Below the pieces are notes generated by a model. It saw only the letters and a program-made list of their open reading frames with translations. It was not told where the DNA came from and did not search any database. Below, in pieces: positions 1-11,529 of a stretch of DNA of 64,000 nucleotides. Numbering within the stretch: the first letter of the stretch is position 1; each line of letters starts with the position of its first letter. The DNA is taken from assembly GCA_029891345.1 (NCBI GenBank), contig CM056998.1, positions 169,718,332 through 169,782,331 on the forward strand. Reading direction: 5' to 3'. The translations under genes and the position numbers were made by a program. The DNA comes from Dryococelus australis. Taxonomy: Eukaryota > Arthropoda > Insecta > Phasmatodea > Phasmatidae.

Positions 1-29
1 ACTTATTCTTGTTAACACATTATAAATAG

Positions 30-180
30 GGATCTGTAAAATTCCCTTTATTTTGTAACTACAGGCTAAACTCCAAGACGTTGTATGCTTGTTTGTCTTC
101 TGCCATTGGCCGATAACTTGTGTGGTATCTATCAAAGGACTTCAAGCAGTCGTGTCTATTATAATTATTGAATATTTCAA
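30..180. repeat. diverged interspersed repeat, paired with 48935-49090
   Basis: The stretch around 70-125 shares a recognisable core (ACTCCAAG, then CTGCCATTGGCCG about 35 bases on) with 48980-49030 in the same orientation. Both look like weathered copies of one dispersed repeat. No ends or target duplication can be placed. The rest of 180-436 shows nothing recognisable. Confidence 0.3.
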
Positions 181-436
181 TGTTAATATTTTTTCATGTA
201 AGAAATGAAAGTCTATGTTTTACCCCAATTTATAAATTTAGTTATTGAAACATAGACGTGGTCGTTGAAAAGTTCAGAGTGAGCAAAGATCGCCGCAAAT
301 AGCCCTCGATTTACAATATGTATTCTTCTATACATACAGTTATTCAAACAATAGCGTCAATTGTGTATATATTCTGAACATATTTCTGTACCAAAACCCT
401 ACAGCCACTGCTTAAAATCCTGGGGAAACAGAAAAG

Positions 437-682
437 GGGCCGCGGTGGTGTAGTGGCTGGACTGCTCGCCTCCCACATGATCGAACCGGGTTCTATTCCC
501 GGCGTCGTCGCATTCGGACTTTCCCATGTGACCGGACAATGCCGCTGGTCGGCGGGTTTTCTCGGGTATCTCCCGTTCCCCCTACCATGCATTCCGGCGC
601 TCCTGCGTGCTCTCCTCGCCTCACCCTCATCGGTTCTCAAGACCTCGATGTCCAGAGCGACCCAAACATCTCCACTCCACTG
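437..682 (+). repeat. SINE-A copy 1 (tRNA-derived SINE)
   Basis: The head has a Pol III A-box-like segment (GTGTAGTGGCTGG) and a B-box-like segment (GGGTTCTATTCCC), as in tRNA-derived SINEs. It is followed by the family's conserved middle (GCTGGTCGGCGGGTTTTCTC) and a 3' part with CCCTCATCGGTTCTCAAGACC. At least eight other copies in the window share this order. The open frames across it (453-683, 539-820 and the reverse 344-640) are by-products of its GC-rich sequence. Confidence 0.88.
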
Positions 683-804
683 AGGAAACAGAACACACGC
701 AAAGCTTGTTTTGTGCTATTTTCAATCACCCCCACAGAACAGCATCCATCATGCATATCGCCATTTTCAACTGCAGTCACCAGCGAACTGGTAAAGGCTG
801 TTAA

Positions 805-1392
805 AGTCTGTTCACGATAAAGTGAGCATTTTAGAAATGAACCTTAGAAAAAAGTCGCTGACACTGCATGCATATATTTTAATGGGCGCACTAAGTGACA
901 TTCGGTCAGTAAAGTTGGTAAAGATGGCTGGAAAGTAGTACTGTATATTAACGTTGAATAAAAAGCGATAAAGGTCATTCACAATAAAGTGAGCACTTTT
1001 AAAATCAACCTTAGAAAAAAATCACTGCTTCTACCTGCATATATTTTAACGGGCACACTGAGTGACTTGCGCCCAGTAAAGTTGGAAACGATGAAGGGAA
1101 CGTAGTTCCATATCTTAACGTCGAATAAAAAATGTTAGGTAGCCATTTGTGACAAATTAAATTTTGATTTAACTCTCTGTTTTTTTTTTAATGCATCGAA
1201 GTGTAAAAATGAGCAGATTTGTTACATGTTCACTTTTCTTATGATTTCACCGTTCCGCTTGACCAATATATGGATAAAGTGATGAGGCCCATGGCAATGT
1301 TAATTTTACATAAGGCGGAGGAATACACAACGTGCATACAAGTAGATACTAAGCAGGGCTTTCAAAAGTGCTCATTTTACAGTGAACAGCCT
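805..1392 (+). mobile_element. F1 inverted-repeat element, with duplicated 5' end
   Basis: The left end reads like GTTCACGATAAAGTGAGCA and the right end mirrors it (GTGCTCATTTTACAGTGAAC), giving ~25-bp imperfect terminal inverted repeats. There is no coding capacity, so it is a non-autonomous DNA transposon. The 5' third occurs twice in direct order, starting near 805 and again near 972, so this copy is either a partial tandem duplication or two 5' ends joined. The frame at 1219-1413 is not a gene. Confidence 0.8.
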
Positions 1393-1670
1393 GTAGCCGA
1401 TGAGTACTTCTGAAATCAGGTTTGCTTGGCTACATACCGTTCCCCGCGTGACATCAGCCATCCTTCCCAGCTAGCATGTAAGCAAAACGAGACGAACGGG
1501 GGTGTGGGTGGACAAGCGACGAAATATAATTACGAGGAAACCCACCGGCCATCAGCACCGTCCGCCACGTTTACAACATGAACAAATCCTCGGACCACTG
1601 AGCTGGGAATTTCTCTGTGCTAATATCAAGCCACCGACACTTCGTTACACCGAACATTAATGAGTTCAAA
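1393..1670. repeat. short linker with a minus-strand SINE-A scrap at 1534-1569
   Basis: Bases 1534-1569 match the SINE-A middle in reverse orientation (AAACCCACCGGCC then CACCGTCCGCCAC). The rest of the linker shows no gene or repeat I can identify. Confidence 0.5.
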
Positions 1671-1940
1671 TGTGTGCTGCGCAATATGTCACTACACCAG
1701 AGTTATTGTGACAAATGTGTGCTGCGCAATATGTCACTACACCAGAGTTATTGTGACAAATGTGTGCTGCGCAATATGTCACTACACCAGAGTTATTGTG
1801 ACAAATGTGTGCTGCGCAATATGTCACTACAAGAGAGTTATTGTGACAAATGTGTGCTGCGCAATATGTCACTACACCAGAGTTATTGTGACAAATGTGT
1901 GCTGCGCAATATGTCACTACACCAGAGTTATTGTGACAAA
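1671..1940. repeat. 45-bp minisatellite, six units
   Basis: Six head-to-tail copies of a 45-base unit beginning TGTGTGCTGCGCAATATGTC. Five are identical and the fourth differs by two bases (AAGAGAG for ACCAGAG). Because 45 is divisible by three and the unit lacks stops in several frames, long open frames run through it on both strands (1617-1946, 1660-2289, 1666-1959). These are repeat artefacts, not genes. Confidence 0.97.
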
Positions 1941-2405
1941 TTTTGAGTCTAAAAATCATCCTGACAACAATTATTTCAAAATTCTCGCGCTGGGGAAGAA
2001 GTCTGCGTGTGACTGTATGGTTAACGCGACCGTGCGATGCACGCGTCTGCGTTTTGGATGTGGGAATGCAATGAAAGTAACGAAAGTGATACTTGGGTTT
2101 TATGGCTTAAATGGACAGATTTATGCGAGGTCTTTCGTTCGGCACAAAGACCAACGCGCTAGAACACTGGAGTTGCGAGATATCCTGTCCGAAAGTTTTC
2201 GCTCACGCTCAAAATTTCCACCAGTCGCCGCGGGCCCCCACCCGTCCTTCGCGCATGCGCAGCGCCAAATCGAGGGCACCCCCGCATAGTAGTCGTATAT
2301 ACTATCGAACTAAATTGCATCTATTTGAATCGTGTTACCAGCCACAATTCTGTAGAGTCAGAATTGATCACCCTGCAAAAGTTATATCGCTATCTCCTTC
2401 CTGGT

Positions 2406-2667
2406 GGGAGCACGGTGGTTGAGCGTTTAGCCTGCTCCGCCTCCCACCAAGGTGAACCGGGTCCAATCCACGGCCGGGCAACTCCCGGATTTTCGCAACT
2501 GGGAATCGTGGCAGACGATGCCACTGGTCGGCGGGTTTTCTCGGGGATCTCCCGTTACCCCCACCCCTATCATGCCAGCGCTGCCACATTCTCACCTCAA
2601 TCACCCTCATCGGCTTTCAAGACCTCGCTGTTATTAGCCGATCAAATCTCTTCACTCGCTTCACTCA
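2406..2667 (+). repeat. SINE-A copy 2
   Basis: tRNA-like head (GAGCGTTTAGCC, then GTCCAATCCACGG), the family middle (CTGGTCGGCGGGTTTTCTCG) and a tail ending ATCTCTTCACTCGCTTCA. The 5' A box has decayed, with one base inserted in CTCCGCCTCCC. Confidence 0.88.
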
Positions 2668-2739
2668 CCCTTCCCGGTACCCCATCAGTCTGATTTTATA
2701 AGACGTATTTCCATCAAAATGTATCTTTAGATAAGAAAA

Positions 2740-3240
2740 GCAATCACAAATTCGCAAGCAATCACAAATTCGGACACGACGTGGGCGCGCTTCTCATACA
2801 CGCAAACGGACACGCGGCAAGTGCGCTTTTCCCGTCTGTCCGGCACGGACAGACGGAATGACGTCCGGGAAACTAATCCCCGCCCCGCGGAGACAAGTGG
2901 CGCCGAGTGGGACGAAAAACGAATTAAACTTGCTGTGATTGACAACACTCCGCGGGGACACACGCGACGCTCTCCGGCAAAAATAAACATCGCCTGCGCC
3001 TTATTTGAGTCCCCGCAAACGTCGACCTGCATCTCCCAACTGGGAACACTTCCCCCATCACCAGGCTGATTCAGGATCAAGCGACATGTCTCGTGTCCCG
3101 AGCCACCAGCGCTTGCTAACAAGCTCACTGATTCACAGGCTGGTCACACTGTCACAAATACATCTTCCATGAGGACATCGCAGCACGGCCGAGGGCGATC
3201 GTCCCGAGCTAAAATGCGACAAACGTCAGGTTAACGAACA
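2740..3240. other. GC- and CpG-rich island with a perfect hairpin
   Basis: This ~500-bp patch is clearly richer in GC and CpG than its AT-rich surroundings, with no SINE or MITE signature. It contains an 11-bp perfect inverted repeat at 2832-2856 (CCGTCTGTCCG, 3-base loop). No ORF here resembles a known protein. It could be a regulatory island or an unrecognised old repeat. Confidence 0.4.
2832..2856. repeat. perfect 11-bp hairpin
   Basis: CCGTCTGTCCG at 2832-2842 is exactly complementary to 2846-2856, with loop GCA. It lies in the GC-rich patch. Confidence 0.9.
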
Positions 3241-4503
3241 TAAATAAGCATTGCTGTCAAGGACGCTCACCTTCAGTGAACTAGTTGAAGACGAAATAGA
3301 AAGGTAAGGCAGGGGTGTTAATTTAAAAACGACGTCACTGACAGTATAAAAACAATGTTGTTCACACACAATATTACAATGTCGCTATTAAACTTATGCA
3401 ACTACAAAATTAAGTTATACAAACATATTTATTTATGGCTTAGCGTCGCGTCAATAGTAGGATCATTACAGAAGGCACCAGTTACGTAGACAATCAGGAA
3501 CCAGTGTGTCGCCTATTACACAATCAAAAGTAAACAATTCAAGTAAGAGTGCTGGCAAATAACAACCTAAATGTAAGACTGAAGCCATTCGTGAGGACCA
3601 AATTTGCGTTATTATTTGGCACCAGGGTAAACTTCACAGTACTGTATATAGTGGAGCCGGCGTCGTTTCTCTATTGGCTGCTGCATGGTTGTGAAGTCGC
3701 TCCCTTTCTGACTGAACTGCGCGTGATTGGGACACACAATTGTGAAGTGCTCATTTATTGGCGCAGAGCTACCCAGGGCGTGTCAAAATATGGTCCAATG
3801 ACAAACGTATAACAAACGTAAAAGGGTTTAAAGTTTAACAAATCCTCAAAAAATTACGCGAATTTTGCAGGTCTCAACCATTCCTCACCCGACCACAAAA
3901 CTCCGGCCCATGGTTGCGTGTACCTCGAAAAAAGGGTTATCCTGAATCCCACGTAATTTTGTGAGATGACAAACACAATGTGACCTGACGGTCTAATGTT
4001 ATTGTAGAGGGAGACACACGCACCCTTGAAAACAAGGAGTTAAAAGTGATTATTTTCAAAATGTCTGAAATTCCGTGAGATGAAACAACGAACTTATGAA
4101 CAGTGTTAGTACTGTTTTGATTCCTTTAACACGATTGTTGCATCATAACAATCGATTAAAAAACCAACGGGTAACACCCTTTTGCTTGTTTATAAACATG
4201 GCACCGCTCCTATTTCCCAATGAAGGGCGACGTTATCACTCGCCAATGTTCCCAGATATAAATAATCAAATCATGCAAATTCAAGAATTTCTTCTTTCAG
4301 CTCACGTACTTTCTGATATTTCGCAAAAAAAAAAAAAAAACTTTTAATTTCCTATTCCTAAGAACGTGCCGCTTGTTTTGCAATTGCGTTAGTCGAAGGT
4401 CGTGTTAGGTTTTCTACCTCACTTTCCATTTAAAAAAATCATACCACGTTTGTACCCGGATCCCAGGATAATACTGTATATGCCTGTTCTCAGAACCCTC
4501 TAA
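3241..4503. other. no gene seen; weak repeat similarity at 3740-3780
   Basis: Mostly AT-rich unique-looking sequence. Around 3755-3783 (ATTGG...AGAG...CCCAGGGCGTGTC) it resembles the reverse complement of 22316-22346 inside the MITE at 22219-22511, so part of 3520-3815 may be an old relative of that element. A poly-A run lies at 4326-4341. Confidence 0.35.
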
Positions 4504-5074
4504 TGCCCGGTTCCACCATCGTGGTTCGAAACTCGATCCGAGATTGGATCTAAGATCGATACAGAAAACTGTTGCACCATTCGAGTTCACAGCTGGACTG
4601 GAGATCGAGATGAGGTTCATTTCGAACCGCCGAAATTGGCGGTTCGAAATCTCGATCCGAGATCAGCAGTCATCGTCGACAAATGTAGTTTGAAAATACG
4701 CCAACAGATAGAACTAAGTTCGATTGTTTTCTTGGGAAATTAAAACATCATTATACGCACTTGAATATTATCCAGTAAAATTCGTACAACAACAATTCAC
4801 TTAAAACAGATAAAACATTACACATCTAGTTCTATCTATAGTGAAAAATACGCCTACTTCCATGGCGTCATATATTAGGAACCAATAGCAAAATATGTCT
4901 CATACTTAATCTCGATATCTCACTTTAAAACCAAGATCGACGAATCGGAGATCCAGAATCATTAAATTTTGTTGGTGCAACACTTGTACATTGGAACCAA
5001 GAAAAAATTGGATCCTGGTTCGGAACTAGGATCATTAGATCTCGGATCGGGGAAGATGTTGGTGCAACCGGGCA
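4504..5074. mobile_element. 571-bp MITE with TAA target duplication
   Basis: The ends are TGCCCGGTTCCACCATC and, on the opposite strand, TGCCCGGTTGCACCAAC, directly flanked by TAA at 4501-4503 and 5075-5077. A three-base TWA duplication is typical of PIF/Harbinger-type elements. Inside are several copies of the words GATCCGAGAT and GGTTCGAA in both orientations. There is no transposase. Confidence 0.85.
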
Positions 5075-6729
5075 TAATACCGTCAATATTGGGACAGCAA
5101 TAGAATGGGTGGTGTCACCTGAAGCATGTTAAATGTAGGCAGTCTCAACGACAAAATTGTCTCCCGTGGTCCTTTCTTTGGTTGTATTTGAAACTGGACA
5201 AAAATGTCCCGAAATTCGCGCCCACGGTCCACTTAATGTGAATCCTATATGAACATGAAAAACTTGGTGACAAAAGCGTGCCGTACGAAATTTCGATTGC
5301 GCCATAAGGAAACACTGTATGACGGAGTACATATGATAACTTTACTTCGTGGTCATGTTATCAGACGCTCTACCACAGCTGAGGCTGTAATAAACAGAGC
5401 AAAGAAGTAATAATTTTACAATCAAAGAAAACCAAAGAAAGTGTAACTCCAAAACCAATCGAATGAGAATTGAAGAAGGAACGCTCACTTAATACAGCTA
5501 AGATACAGAGACAGATAAAGAGCAATAAGAGGAACAGATATTAAAACAAATCTTCCCTCTAATATATTGATCTTCAACGTGCCCCCCCCCCCCCCACTAC
5601 CAAGGGAAAGGGAGGCTTGACGACATGCTAAGGGGCGCGCGGGCGCCGAGCTATTCACTTGTACAGTTAGTAACCAATATTCAAAGTTGTTTAATCGGAT
5701 TGTCGTGTAGGTACCTAGAGTTAATAACATTTATAGATTAGCGACGGATCCTCCCCATGTTGACACAGACTCGCTGCAAGAAACACTTCAAGAGCTGGCG
5801 TTGGAAATAAAAAATGATTCTGCAGAAAAACACGATTTTGAGAATATTCAGGTAAAGTACCTCAAAGTTTATCCTTACATAGCAGAGGAAGCGCTGCGAG
5901 TGTATTTACCTTTTTCAAGCACCTATTTCTTTTAAAGGGTATTTTCAGCAGTAGTAGCAATAAAAACGTAGTACAGAAGTAAACCCGATATTGCCAGTTA
6001 TTTGCATTGTGCAATTTCTTCTATTCAACCAAGAATTTGGAATCTTGTTAAAAATATGCAAGCTCGTCCGTCTCATTAATTGATGTGATCACCGCCATCT
6101 GTGTTCAATAATAATTATAATTTAATGGGTAAATGATACCTTTGAGACTTTTATTCGTTTTTGTTTTACCCTTATAACAATGGAGTTTTGACACGGGGGG
6201 GGGGGCGTAGTTATTTATTTTTACAGGAGGGAGGCGTGATAAACTAAGGTTTAGGAACCCCTGCTCTAATACGTATCACTGCGAGGTTGTGCGAGTATAA
6301 CTTCGTAGGGTGTAATTTTATCGCTAAGATTTTCACTTCATTTTCAACTGGGAATTTTGGAACTTCCTTTGTCCTCGCTTCAGCACGTCATTTTGTTTCT
6401 GCTAAAGAGAAAACAGTTTCGTTTACAGAAAGTTCAGAAATATTTCGCTTAATTACGACAACTAGGACAGCAAATAAACCTAGCAACAAAAACCACAATG
6501 ACAATGACTGATTGAATTGCACTGAAGCCAGTACGGGAAAGTTGTAATTGTTACTCAGGAAACAGAATACAGACCAGTTCTGTAAACTTTCCTCTGCGTA
6601 TATTTTACTCGGTCCGGAGTATCAAAAACCAGAAAATCTGCAGAGGACAGCAAGTTAATTGGGTCCGGCTGATGACGGTCGATTACAGGAGAGCATCAGC
6701 ACATTCGTGCCGCGGCTACTCCGCCCAAA
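5075..6729. other. no gene seen; C14 tract and scattered short frames
   Basis: A run of 14 C at 5582-5595 and a run of G near 6197 are the only notable features. The short open frames are not supported by composition, splice signals or recognisable motifs. Confidence 0.5.
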
Positions 6730-6812
6730 GAATGACTCTCGCCAATAAGAATGACTCTCCACCAATAATAATGACTCTCCACCAATAATAATGACTCTCC
6801 ACCAATAAGAAT
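6730..6812. repeat. ~20-bp minisatellite, four units
   Basis: Four direct copies of a unit reading AATGACTCTCCACCAATAAT with one-base variants. The first unit is one base shorter. Confidence 0.9.
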
Positions 6813-7344
6813 GGAGTTATCATGACGCTGAGTAAGCGGGGTGAAAATCCCGGCAGGGTTCCGAGCTTGTGTTTAGATATACTATTTGATCATTTTTTTC
6901 TAATCCACTCACAAGGAAATAATATTTTCACGCTTTGTGTTTATAGTGGCTATGGAGGTTTCATTTTCATAGTCCCCTTGCGTCTTCTGAAATTCGCTTG
7001 GCTTTAATTTTTTCCCCATCAGTTTTTCTATAACTCCAACATGTCAGTAATCTCTTTTTGATTTGCATTCACTGTCTGTTGTCCGTTATTTTTTCTAGTC
7101 CAGTATGTTGCCGTTCGCTCGTTATTTCAAGTTTTATTGAGTCCTAGGGTCTTCTTTGGTTCCTATTTTTATTTTTTTTTTGTTAATTTTCTGATATTTT
7201 TTGTTTCTCTGTCTTGTTCATTGACTTTAATTTCCGGCTATACAGAACTCTTTACCAGGGGACTGCAAGGGATGAAGTAGACAAAAGTTTGGATTTCACG
7301 TTGCACAGATGTCGACAGAAAGGCAACAGACGAAGGGACTTACC
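6813..7344. other. no gene seen (T-rich)
   Basis: T-rich sequence with short frames only. No repeat ends or motifs recognised. Confidence 0.5.
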
Positions 7345-7420
7345 GAGTGAGGTAGCGAAGTGGTAACAGAATGGATTCGCATTCTGGAGGACCCGGGTTA
7401 GGTCCATTACTTCACCGTTC
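7345..7420 (+). repeat. tRNA-like module (probable SINE fragment)
   Basis: GGTAGCGAAGTGGTAAC resembles a tRNA A box and ACCCGGGTTAGGTCC, 41 bases on, resembles a B box. The anticodon-arm region can pair (GAATG with CATTC). The acceptor stem does not close, so it is a tRNA-derived repeat head rather than a tRNA gene. Confidence 0.5.
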
Positions 7421-7499
7421 CTGCTTTTCCTGCTTATTCGAGGCACTTGCTTCGTCTCTAATGAACTTGCTGTCGACGAGACGTCAAGCCACATCTATT

Positions 7500-7922
7500 G
7501 TCTATTCGCTGTTTCGTCACACTTTTTGAATCGAACCTTTAAAAAATCAACCCATATATGACGTGTTTAGTCAGTTCCTAAATACGCCATGTATCAAGAC
7601 CGTTTTATACCTCTCGTAACGCAAGAGTATATTATTTTTCGTAAAATCGAAGTTTCTCTTTTATATTTTATTTATAGAATATATTTGATTTACAAAAAAA
7701 AAATATTAATAAAACCGTGAAAAAACGCCTGTGTTGATAGCGCCTAGTAAGAAATAGTTCTCATGAAAAATATTATTACAACTGAGTGCGCACGAATTCG
7801 GTGCGTTTTCCTTTTGTATAATTTTCTACACTAAGTTAAGCTTAGTTTGGACGAGGTGGAGGAATATCCTGGAAGCTGAATTTCAGCAGGGTTTCAGAAA
7901 GGTGTGAAGTAACCTTGAATGG
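7500..7922 (+). mobile_element. F2 inverted-repeat element, copy 1
   Basis: The left end is GTCTATTCGCTGTTTCGTCA and the right end is its imperfect mirror (GTGAAGTAACCTTGAATGGA). The interior matches 13611-13882, 47106-47984 and 61482-61897 (CACACTTTTTGAATCGAACC, CCTAAATACG, AGAAATAGTTCTCATG, GAGGAATATCCTGGAAG). Non-coding MITE. Confidence 0.82.
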
Positions 7923-9546
7923 ATGATAACAACCTACCTACCTACACGAACACTGCTGTCTTTTTACGACGTTCATTACAGGCTGTTTACCAGCCAATGT
8001 AGTGCCGAATGATTTTGCCCCTTGTAAATCCCTTCTATTGTGAAAAATATTTACACACAATTAAGTCCTTTCGATTATAGAAAAAATATACATGCTTGTT
8101 TCAGTTGTCAGGAAAACTACCTTTGCTTGGCTGTGGTGTTCTTCTAATATCATGTCAAACATTACCGGAACAGTGTGAGTTTTGTTTTCGACGACCAAGA
8201 AATTTTGAAACCAGTGGTTATTCAAGTTACACTCGAGCGTAGTCCTCAAAATGCTGAAATATTAAGCTGCAATTAGCAGGACTTGCCACTTTAACTCAGT
8301 ATCCCGAATATATGCATCTGTGTGACGATATGTCGGAGAGTATTGGTGCTTTACACGATTATAAACAAAAGTCAAAACAGTCAACGCCTTTCTCTGGGAA
8401 GTGATATTGACTACTGTCTGCTGATTGTTATGTGTGCTAACTGAAACTCTCCTAGTTGATTCTACTGTTTAAGTTAATACCACTTATTTGTAAATAGCTG
8501 ATAAAACATTAATTTTCTTACATTTGAGATTTAAAACCCATTCGCAAGTTAAGGGGTTAGCAAAAAAAATCATGCTGGAAGTATTTTGTGAAAGAGTCGA
8601 GGGTGATATGAAATGGTATTGGCTAGTGGCCCTAGCCAATACGGTGGACGTACATATGCACTTCTGCGGCGAGGATGCAAGACCTTAGATGGTTGGCACC
8701 CAACTTACGCTCTGACGCGCTTCATGAATTCCGAGTTGGTATCCCATTAATTAGGCGCATACTACAATCGCATATGCCCGTTCCTATCATAGCTCTTCTG
8801 TGTTTAGTCGTCCGTTAAGGTGTCTGCCTACTACACAGGCGGGTCGCCTAGGAACAGTTTTCTTTCTCTAATGGCTTCAAGTTGACATTCCAAGCGAAAA
8901 CTTGAACAGTTCCTTAAAAACGGACATCCCCTATCGCTAACTTACTGATTAGCTCCGGTGCGCACAAGGAAATAATAATTAAAGAGAATTTTAGACTTTA
9001 AGACGCATAATTGTCGGCCCGGGAAAAAAAAAAGGGGGGGGGGGGTCCAGATTCTTCATCACACAGAAGCGACTACTTAACGAGTACAGCTACAGAGAAG
9101 TCCCTAATTAAATAGAGATCATTATTAGTGTCTGCTTCTATAGGTACTAAAGTTCGTTTAACAATGTTATTGTCTGTCCACTGATATTAGTGTATATCCA
9201 CCTTTGTAAGTGTCTGGCTATCATTATTATCTTTTCATGAATGTTAATACGTACCCACTACTATTAGTTCTTATCTGCCAAAATTACTGCCCGTCCGTTA
9301 AAATTAGTGTCTGTTCATAAAAAAAAAAAATACTGTCTGCCCCTTAATTTTGTGTACATAACCAATCCTTTCATTGCAGTCGCCAATATATTGGACATGT
9401 GCAAAGGAAGTGGCTTCAATTATCTGCACAGTATACAGCGTGTCCAATACTGGAAGTCCTCTCGTATGGAAGACCTAATTCGTAATTGAGACAATGTTCT
9501 GTAGTCTCATAAACAACTGCTGTCAGCAACATCAAGCAGATACACA
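7923..9546. other. no gene seen; small hairpin at 8616-8642
   Basis: AT-rich. GTATTGGCTAG at 8616-8626 pairs perfectly with 8632-8642 (5-base loop). An A10G12 tract lies at 9024-9045. No coding evidence. Confidence 0.5.
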
Positions 9547-10198
9547 TTTTTGACGCGATTGAGTCTTTAGATTTGCAACCATAGTGGGAGGCAATTCCGA
9601 AAATCCGATGATAACAAATTCGGGGGATAGCGTTTGGCATTGCAGCTCCGAATCTATCGTCTACATTCAAAATTCAATTACACCACTCGATTACGAAAAG
9701 ATCAAAGAATATGTTACGTTGAGTGAGGATAGCTAAATATCGCGCGCGGCGAGAAATAAAAAAAGGGGGGGGGCAATTTTGATTTCGTTTCGCTGCGTCT
9801 CATAACTTCCGCGTAGTATAACTTTTGGCTAGGAGAAGCTACGACACTCGTTTGAGTTTCAATCGGCAGTTCTCGTCAAGATCAATCGATTGCGTGTATG
9901 AAAACATTTGTGTGACGTAATTATGGCGAAATTGTATGCGTTTAATGTAAAAAAAAGAAAAGAAAACTTACCCCGATTTCGGCCTATACTCGTCAAAAAG
10001 CCAAGTCGAAATACAGAAATCGTATACGGTTGGAAAGAGCATCTCGAAAGCTATCCAGGGATACCCACAAACCCCCATATGGTCGAGTGAAGCGGTGCCG
10101 GGGACGTAAAATAAACACCAAGGCGTCCGTCCAAGCGTGTCAACGAAGACGTACTCACGCAAAACAAACGACCATGTCTCAACACAGCCACACCCTAG
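9547..10198 (+). repeat. F4 interspersed repeat, copy 1 (~650 bp)
   Basis: Shares its whole length with 12521-13192 (reverse) and 38101-38738 (direct). Landmarks in order are TTGCAACCATAGTGGGA, GGCATTGCAGCTCCGAAT, TATGTTACGTTGAGTGAGG, a purine A/G homopolymer junction, CATAACTTCCGCGTAGTATA, ATCAATCGATTGCGTGTAT and ACACAGCCACA. There are no obvious terminal inverted repeats and no conserved ORF, so the class is unknown. Confidence 0.85.
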
Positions 10199-10287
10199 TT
10201 TTATTTATTTTGCTTTCTGTATTTTTAATGCATACAGTTGTAATAATGAACAAATCTGTAAATTGTTTAGTTTTTTTTTTCCCCCTA

Positions 10288-10348
10288 CAGTTTTACTTGA
10301 CCGACGCTTGAATAGACTGCTAAGACCCACGACAATGATAATTTTAGG
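10288..10348 (+). repeat. F1 fragment
   Basis: CAGTTTTACTTGACCGACGC and the following 35 bases match the right-hand interior of F1 (compare 29640-29720 and 39740-39800). It is cut off abruptly at 10348, where the next block begins. Confidence 0.6.
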
Positions 10349-10349
10349 T

Positions 10350-10620
10350 ATTGTTACGGCGTCGCAATACGGGAACTGCAGGGATGCACCAGAGCCGAGC
10401 AGCCAAGCTGTGTTCTGAGAGGCACCGTGCAATAGCGAACAAACAGAGCCGCTGCCGCCGCCGCAGCTGTGGAGGAGTCTAGGCCAGCAGCCTGAATAAA
10501 AGGCACGCCCGTTGCGAGTGTGGGAGTCTTGTCTCTTCTGTCTAGACACCCGGGCATTTCGCGGGTTCATTTCTAGACAAGTTGGAATACACACACATCT
10601 ACGTTCCTGTTACGTTCTTT
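10350..10620 (+). repeat. GC-rich block, possible solo LTR
   Basis: The block begins TGTTACGGCGTCGC immediately after an interrupted F1 fragment. It contains AATAAAAGGC about 140 bases in, a CTG/CCG-rich upstream part and a CACCCGGGCATTTCGCGGG segment. This layout resembles insect Gypsy LTRs. I cannot place a CA end or a target duplication, and no internal retroelement sequence is present. It could equally be another repeat class. Confidence 0.25.
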
Positions 10621-11529
10621 ATTGGTCGACGTGTTTTTTTGACACCTCCTGGAGATAAATAAGCCAATAATAAACATGCAAGAAATTGTGTGCCCAACCA
10701 CCGCCTTTTACTACCACAACAATCAAACAATAAACAGTTTATATCTGTATAACAGTATATTATAAGACTGTGAAATCTAGTCTACAGACCACTGAACTCG
10801 CGAATTTCTCGCGTCTCTAATTCTGTCTAGCGCCAGCAACGACCCCTCGAGCTGTCGAAGGAGGCAGCGGCAATCTGCGAGAGCCGTCGACCGCCAATCA
10901 ACTTCGTGAAGTTGCTAGCTAATCAGTAGCAGTAACCCATCAAGAGTGTGAGAAGGGGCGCAGTGACTAGAGGCTATTAACATTTCAAACTTTAGACTGC
11001 ATCAAGAGAAGTAAATTCTGTAGCTGCTTAAAATATATTGTATTGAGCTCATTCAAATTTCTTGTGTGCTGAAAGACTTGAATACAGCCAAAACTAACAT
11101 ATTTGGGTGCTTATTGAGTTCACGTTCCTATTACGAAGAGTTGCTCAGCGTAATCTCTAAACGTCGCTACGATATGGTGGATGAATACTGAACGTGCAAG
11201 CGAGTATATCTTAAGCAGGGCTTTAAAAAGAGCTAAGTTTACCGTGAACAAGTTATATAATTGGTCGCTTATAGTGCCATGAATATACTTAGATCCTTTG
11301 TAAAGTCAGTTGTTATAAGAAATTCACGAGTATTGTCCACACCCAAAATGTCTTATTTTGCAACACATGAAACGAAAAATTAACCTTAAATTAAAGGGTT
11401 CAAGTGACTGTCTGTGCGACTTTCAATGTGACTAAAATTTGAAGCCCCACGTGGACCATCGGCGTAAATTGGGTAAACTAAATGATATATAGAAAATGAT
11501 CACGTGATTTAACAAATACGTGTACGAGA
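10621..11529. repeat. mostly unassigned; F1 end fragment at 11178-11252
   Basis: 11178-11252 matches the F1 right end (ACGTGCAA, ATCTTAAGCAGGGCTTT, TTTACCGTGAACA). The remainder shows nothing recognisable. Confidence 0.5.

Noticed and set aside
1660..2289. 209-residue open frame starting in the 45-bp repeat
   Set aside because: Its first half is the minisatellite translated. The second half has no motif, and equally long frames run in other phases and on the other strand.
7345..7420. Functional tRNA gene
   Set aside because: A and B boxes are present but the acceptor stem does not pair.
8616..8642. microRNA-like hairpin
   Set aside because: Only an 11-bp stem, too short for a precursor. 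Recorded as a small hairpin.
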